A DNA stretch of 7,079 bases from an uncultured Leptotrichia sp. Its GTDB lineage: Bacteria > Fusobacteriota > Fusobacteriia > Fusobacteriales > Leptotrichiaceae. A program made the position numbers and the translations under genes. This document shows positions 5,271 to 7,079 of the stretch, piece after piece. The stretch is taken from positions 1-7,079 of the forward strand of contig CALIJH010000201.1 in the NCBI GenBank assembly GCA_938017765.1, in the 5' to 3' direction. Under the pieces are notes generated by a model, which ran no database searches, was not told the origin of the DNA, and saw nothing but the letters and a program-made list of their open reading frames with translations. Positions within the stretch are counted from its first letter, which is position 1. The number at the start of each line of letters is the position of its first letter.

Positions 5271-5576
5271 ATGAAAAAGATTTTATTGTGCTGTGCAGCG
5301 GGGATGTCTACAAGTTTACTTGTAAATAAAATGAAAGCGGCAGCTGAAGCAAAAGGGGAAGAAGTGGAAATATGGGCTGAACCTCTTGATAAGGCTCCTG
5401 AGGAAATACCAAAATCGGATATAGTGCTATTAGGACCACAAGTTAAATATGCTATGCCTGAACTGAAAAAAATAGCTGATGAACACGGTAAAAAAATAGA
5501 TGCTATCAATATGACAGATTATGGAATGATGAACGGTGCAAAAGTTTTGGAAGCGGCTCTGAAACTCTTAGGATAA
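5271..5576 (+). CDS. celA: PTS IIB component, lactose/cellobiose family
   Basis: This small cytosolic phosphocarrier receives phosphate from a IIA protein on a cysteine and passes it to the sugar bound by the membrane IIC. The 101 residues show the family N-terminus KKILLCCAAGMSTSLLV. By alignment with ChbB, the phosphorylated residue is Cys8, directly before AAGMSTS; Cys7 next to it is an extra cysteine. LLGPQVKY (53-60) is the second conserved strand. The start at 5271 places AAAGGA (5256-5261) nine bases upstream and gives the family's usual MKK(I/V)LL opening. In-frame ATGs at 5253 and 5262 would place the ribosome site inside the gene. It lies 157 bp before its IIC partner and directly behind the TTGACA promoter. 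The substrate (cellobiose, lactose or chitobiose type) cannot be read from IIB alone. Confidence 0.93.
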   Translation: MKKILLCCAAGMSTSLLVNKMKAAAEAKGEEVEIWAEPLDKAPEEIPKSDIVLLGPQVKYAMPELKKIADEHGKKIDAINMTDYGMMNGAKVLEAALKLLG

Positions 5577-5733
5577 ATTTTTTAAAATAAAAAATAAGTA
5601 AAATAAGTTAAGATAAATAACATAATGAAAAAATTTATATATTATCAAAACTAAATATAATCAGATATTGGAAGTATTATAAGTATCATAAGGAAGAAAA
5701 TAAAAATAAAATATTGAAGGAGTGAAATAAATT

Positions 5734-7053
5734 ATGGCGAATATTATGGATAAATTTACGAAAACTCTTGAGGAAAAATTAATGCCTATTGCTGCAAAAG
5801 TCGCAAATCAAAGGCATCTGGCTGCAATAAGGGACGGGATTATAATAACATTACCGTTTATTATAGTTGGGTCAATATTCTTAATCTTGGCTAATCTTCC
5901 TATACCTGCATTGAATGAATTTTACGCTACAGAACTGGGAGGAACTATACAGAAATGGATATCTTATCCTGTTTCCGTTACTTTCGGGCTGATAGCAGTC
6001 ATAACATGTATGGGAATCGGGTATCGATTGTCCAATAGTTACAAAGTGGACGGCATATCGGGAGCAATATTCAGCTTAGTATCATTTTTGGAAATCGTAT
6101 TTAAACATGAACAGTACGGAGAACTTTCAACATCAGGAATACCTTTAGGTTTAATGGGTAGCTCAGGACTTTTCGTAGCAATGATAATGGCAATTATATC
6201 AGTTGAAATATATAATTATATAATAAAGAAAAATTTAGTAATAAAAATGCCTGATATGGTACCTCCTGCAGTTTCAAAATCTTTTGCAGCACTGATACCG
6301 GGATTTTTTATAGTATTAGTAGCATTACTTATAAGAATAGGTTTTGAATCTACATCATTCAAAAGTATCCATAATGTGGCAACTATTATCCTTACAAAAC
6401 CTCTGACAGCGGTAGGAGGTTCATATTTCGGACTTATGGTTATAACATTGCTCATTCATTTATTATGGACATGCGGATTACATGGAGCAAATATAGTATT
6501 AGGAATAGTAGATCCCGCACTTTATGTATTAATGGATCAGAACAGGGTTGCATTTGAGCAGGGATTAAGAGGAACTCAGCTACCTAATGTGGTTACAAGA
6601 CAGTTTTTTGACGTGTTCCAATCAATGGGAGGTTCAGGAGCAACATTCTCCTTAGTCATAATGATGTTGCTATGGTCAAAAAGTAAACAGCTGAAAGAAA
6701 TAGGAAAACTGTCCATAGGACCGGGACTTTTTAATATAAATGAGCCTATATTATTCGGACTTCCTATAGTTATGAACCCTCTGTTGATAATACCGTTTAT
6801 ATTGTCACCGTTGGCGACAGTAACAATAACATACTGGGCGATGAAAGTAGGATGGGTAGCAAGACCTACAGGGATTGCAATACCTTGGACAACACCGCCG
6901 TTTATTTCAGGTTGGCTCGTAACAGGACATATTTCAGGAGCGATAATACAATTAGTAACTTTCTTTGTTACAGGAATAATATATTATCCTTTCTTTAAAA
7001 TGTGGGATAATAAGAAACTGGAAGAAGAAAAAGCTTCTGAAATGGCAGAATAA
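5734..7053 (+). CDS. celB: PTS IIC permease, lactose/cellobiose family
   Basis: This integral membrane transporter takes up a disaccharide and presents it to phosphorylated IIB. The 439 residues match the family length. About ten hydrophobic segments are visible, for example near 35-55, 77-97, 137-160, 180-202, 225-247, 300-315, 345-367 and 405-425. Conserved sites include GLHGANIV (248-255), NINEPILFG (334-342) and the re-entrant-like RPTGIAIPWTTPPFISGW (377-394). His250 and Glu337 appear to correspond to the His and Glu of the sugar site in the ChbC structure. AAGGAG (5717-5722) lies 11 bases before the ATG. The 157-bp gap after IIB holds no ORF. It contains an isolated TATAAT (5656-5661) without a recognisable -35. 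No IIA or glycosidase gene is in the window; either may follow after 7079. The celB name reflects family, not a proven substrate. Confidence 0.94.
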   Translation: MANIMDKFTKTLEEKLMPIAAKVANQRHLAAIRDGIIITLPFIIVGSIFLILANLPIPALNEFYATELGGTIQKWISYPVSVTFGLIAVITCMGIGYRLSNSYKVDGISGAIFSLVSFLEIVFKHEQYGELSTSGIPLGLMGSSGLFVAMIMAIISVEIYNYIIKKNLVIKMPDMVPPAVSKSFAALIPGFFIVLVALLIRIGFESTSFKSIHNVATIILTKPLTAVGGSYFGLMVITLLIHLLWTCGLHGANIVLGIVDPALYVLMDQNRVAFEQGLRGTQLPNVVTRQFFDVFQSMGGSGATFSLVIMMLLWSKSKQLKEIGKLSIGPGLFNINEPILFGLPIVMNPLLIIPFILSPLATVTITYWAMKVGWVARPTGIAIPWTTPPFISGWLVTGHISGAIIQLVTFFVTGIIYYPFFKMWDNKKLEEEKASEMAE

Positions 7054-7079
7054 AGGATAAAATAAAAAATTATATATAA

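Overview
The window is AT-rich (roughly 30% GC by eye). Every intact gene lies on the + strand, with A/T-ending codons, AT-rich spacers and purine-rich Shine-Dalgarno sites. The HisRS and AspRS sequences, the thymidylate kinase with a GKQTQ P-loop and the Lac-family PTS pair suggest a fermentative anaerobe of the Fusobacteriota, most likely Leptotrichia-like. That placement is an inference from composition and protein flavour; a low-GC Firmicute is the alternative.

Region 1 (1-740) is a scar-like accessory stretch. It opens with the 3' half of a tRNA-Phe gene. The last 11 bases of that tRNA recur 81 bp downstream, followed by a strong hairpin terminator. Next come two 8-bp repeats one helical turn apart, a minus-strand fragment that reads like the C-terminus of a tyrosine recombinase (IYTH motif), and a 43-codon + strand ORF fragment. 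Together these suggest a decayed integrative element that once used the tRNA-Phe 3' end as its attachment site. A consensus-like promoter and a clean terminator about 70 bp after it, with no ORF between them, could make a short RNA.

Region 2 (800-4810) is housekeeping: an extended -10 promoter, then tmk (dTMP kinase), hisS (histidyl-tRNA synthetase) and aspS (aspartyl-tRNA synthetase). The spacers are about 107 and 101 bp, and no terminator is visible between the genes, so they may be co-transcribed. The best aspS start is the ATG at 3034, not the GTG at 3022, which lies inside the ribosome-binding site.

Region 3 (4810-5180) has a set of AT-rich direct and inverted repeats behind aspS and a perfect 16-bp palindrome. 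These precede a small CxxC...CxxC zinc-ribbon protein of 73 residues.

Region 4 (5200-7079) is a sugar PTS operon: a TTGACA promoter with an overlapping inverted repeat (possible operator), a Lac/cellobiose-family IIB, a 157-bp spacer and the cognate membrane IIC. IIC would move a beta-linked disaccharide or diacetylchitobiose-type sugar across the membrane, and IIB would phosphorylate it from a IIA protein not present in the window. I see no convincing undescribed multi-gene system. The most interesting parts are the tRNA-Phe integration scar, the possible short RNA, and the regulatory palindromes before the zinc-ribbon and PTS genes.
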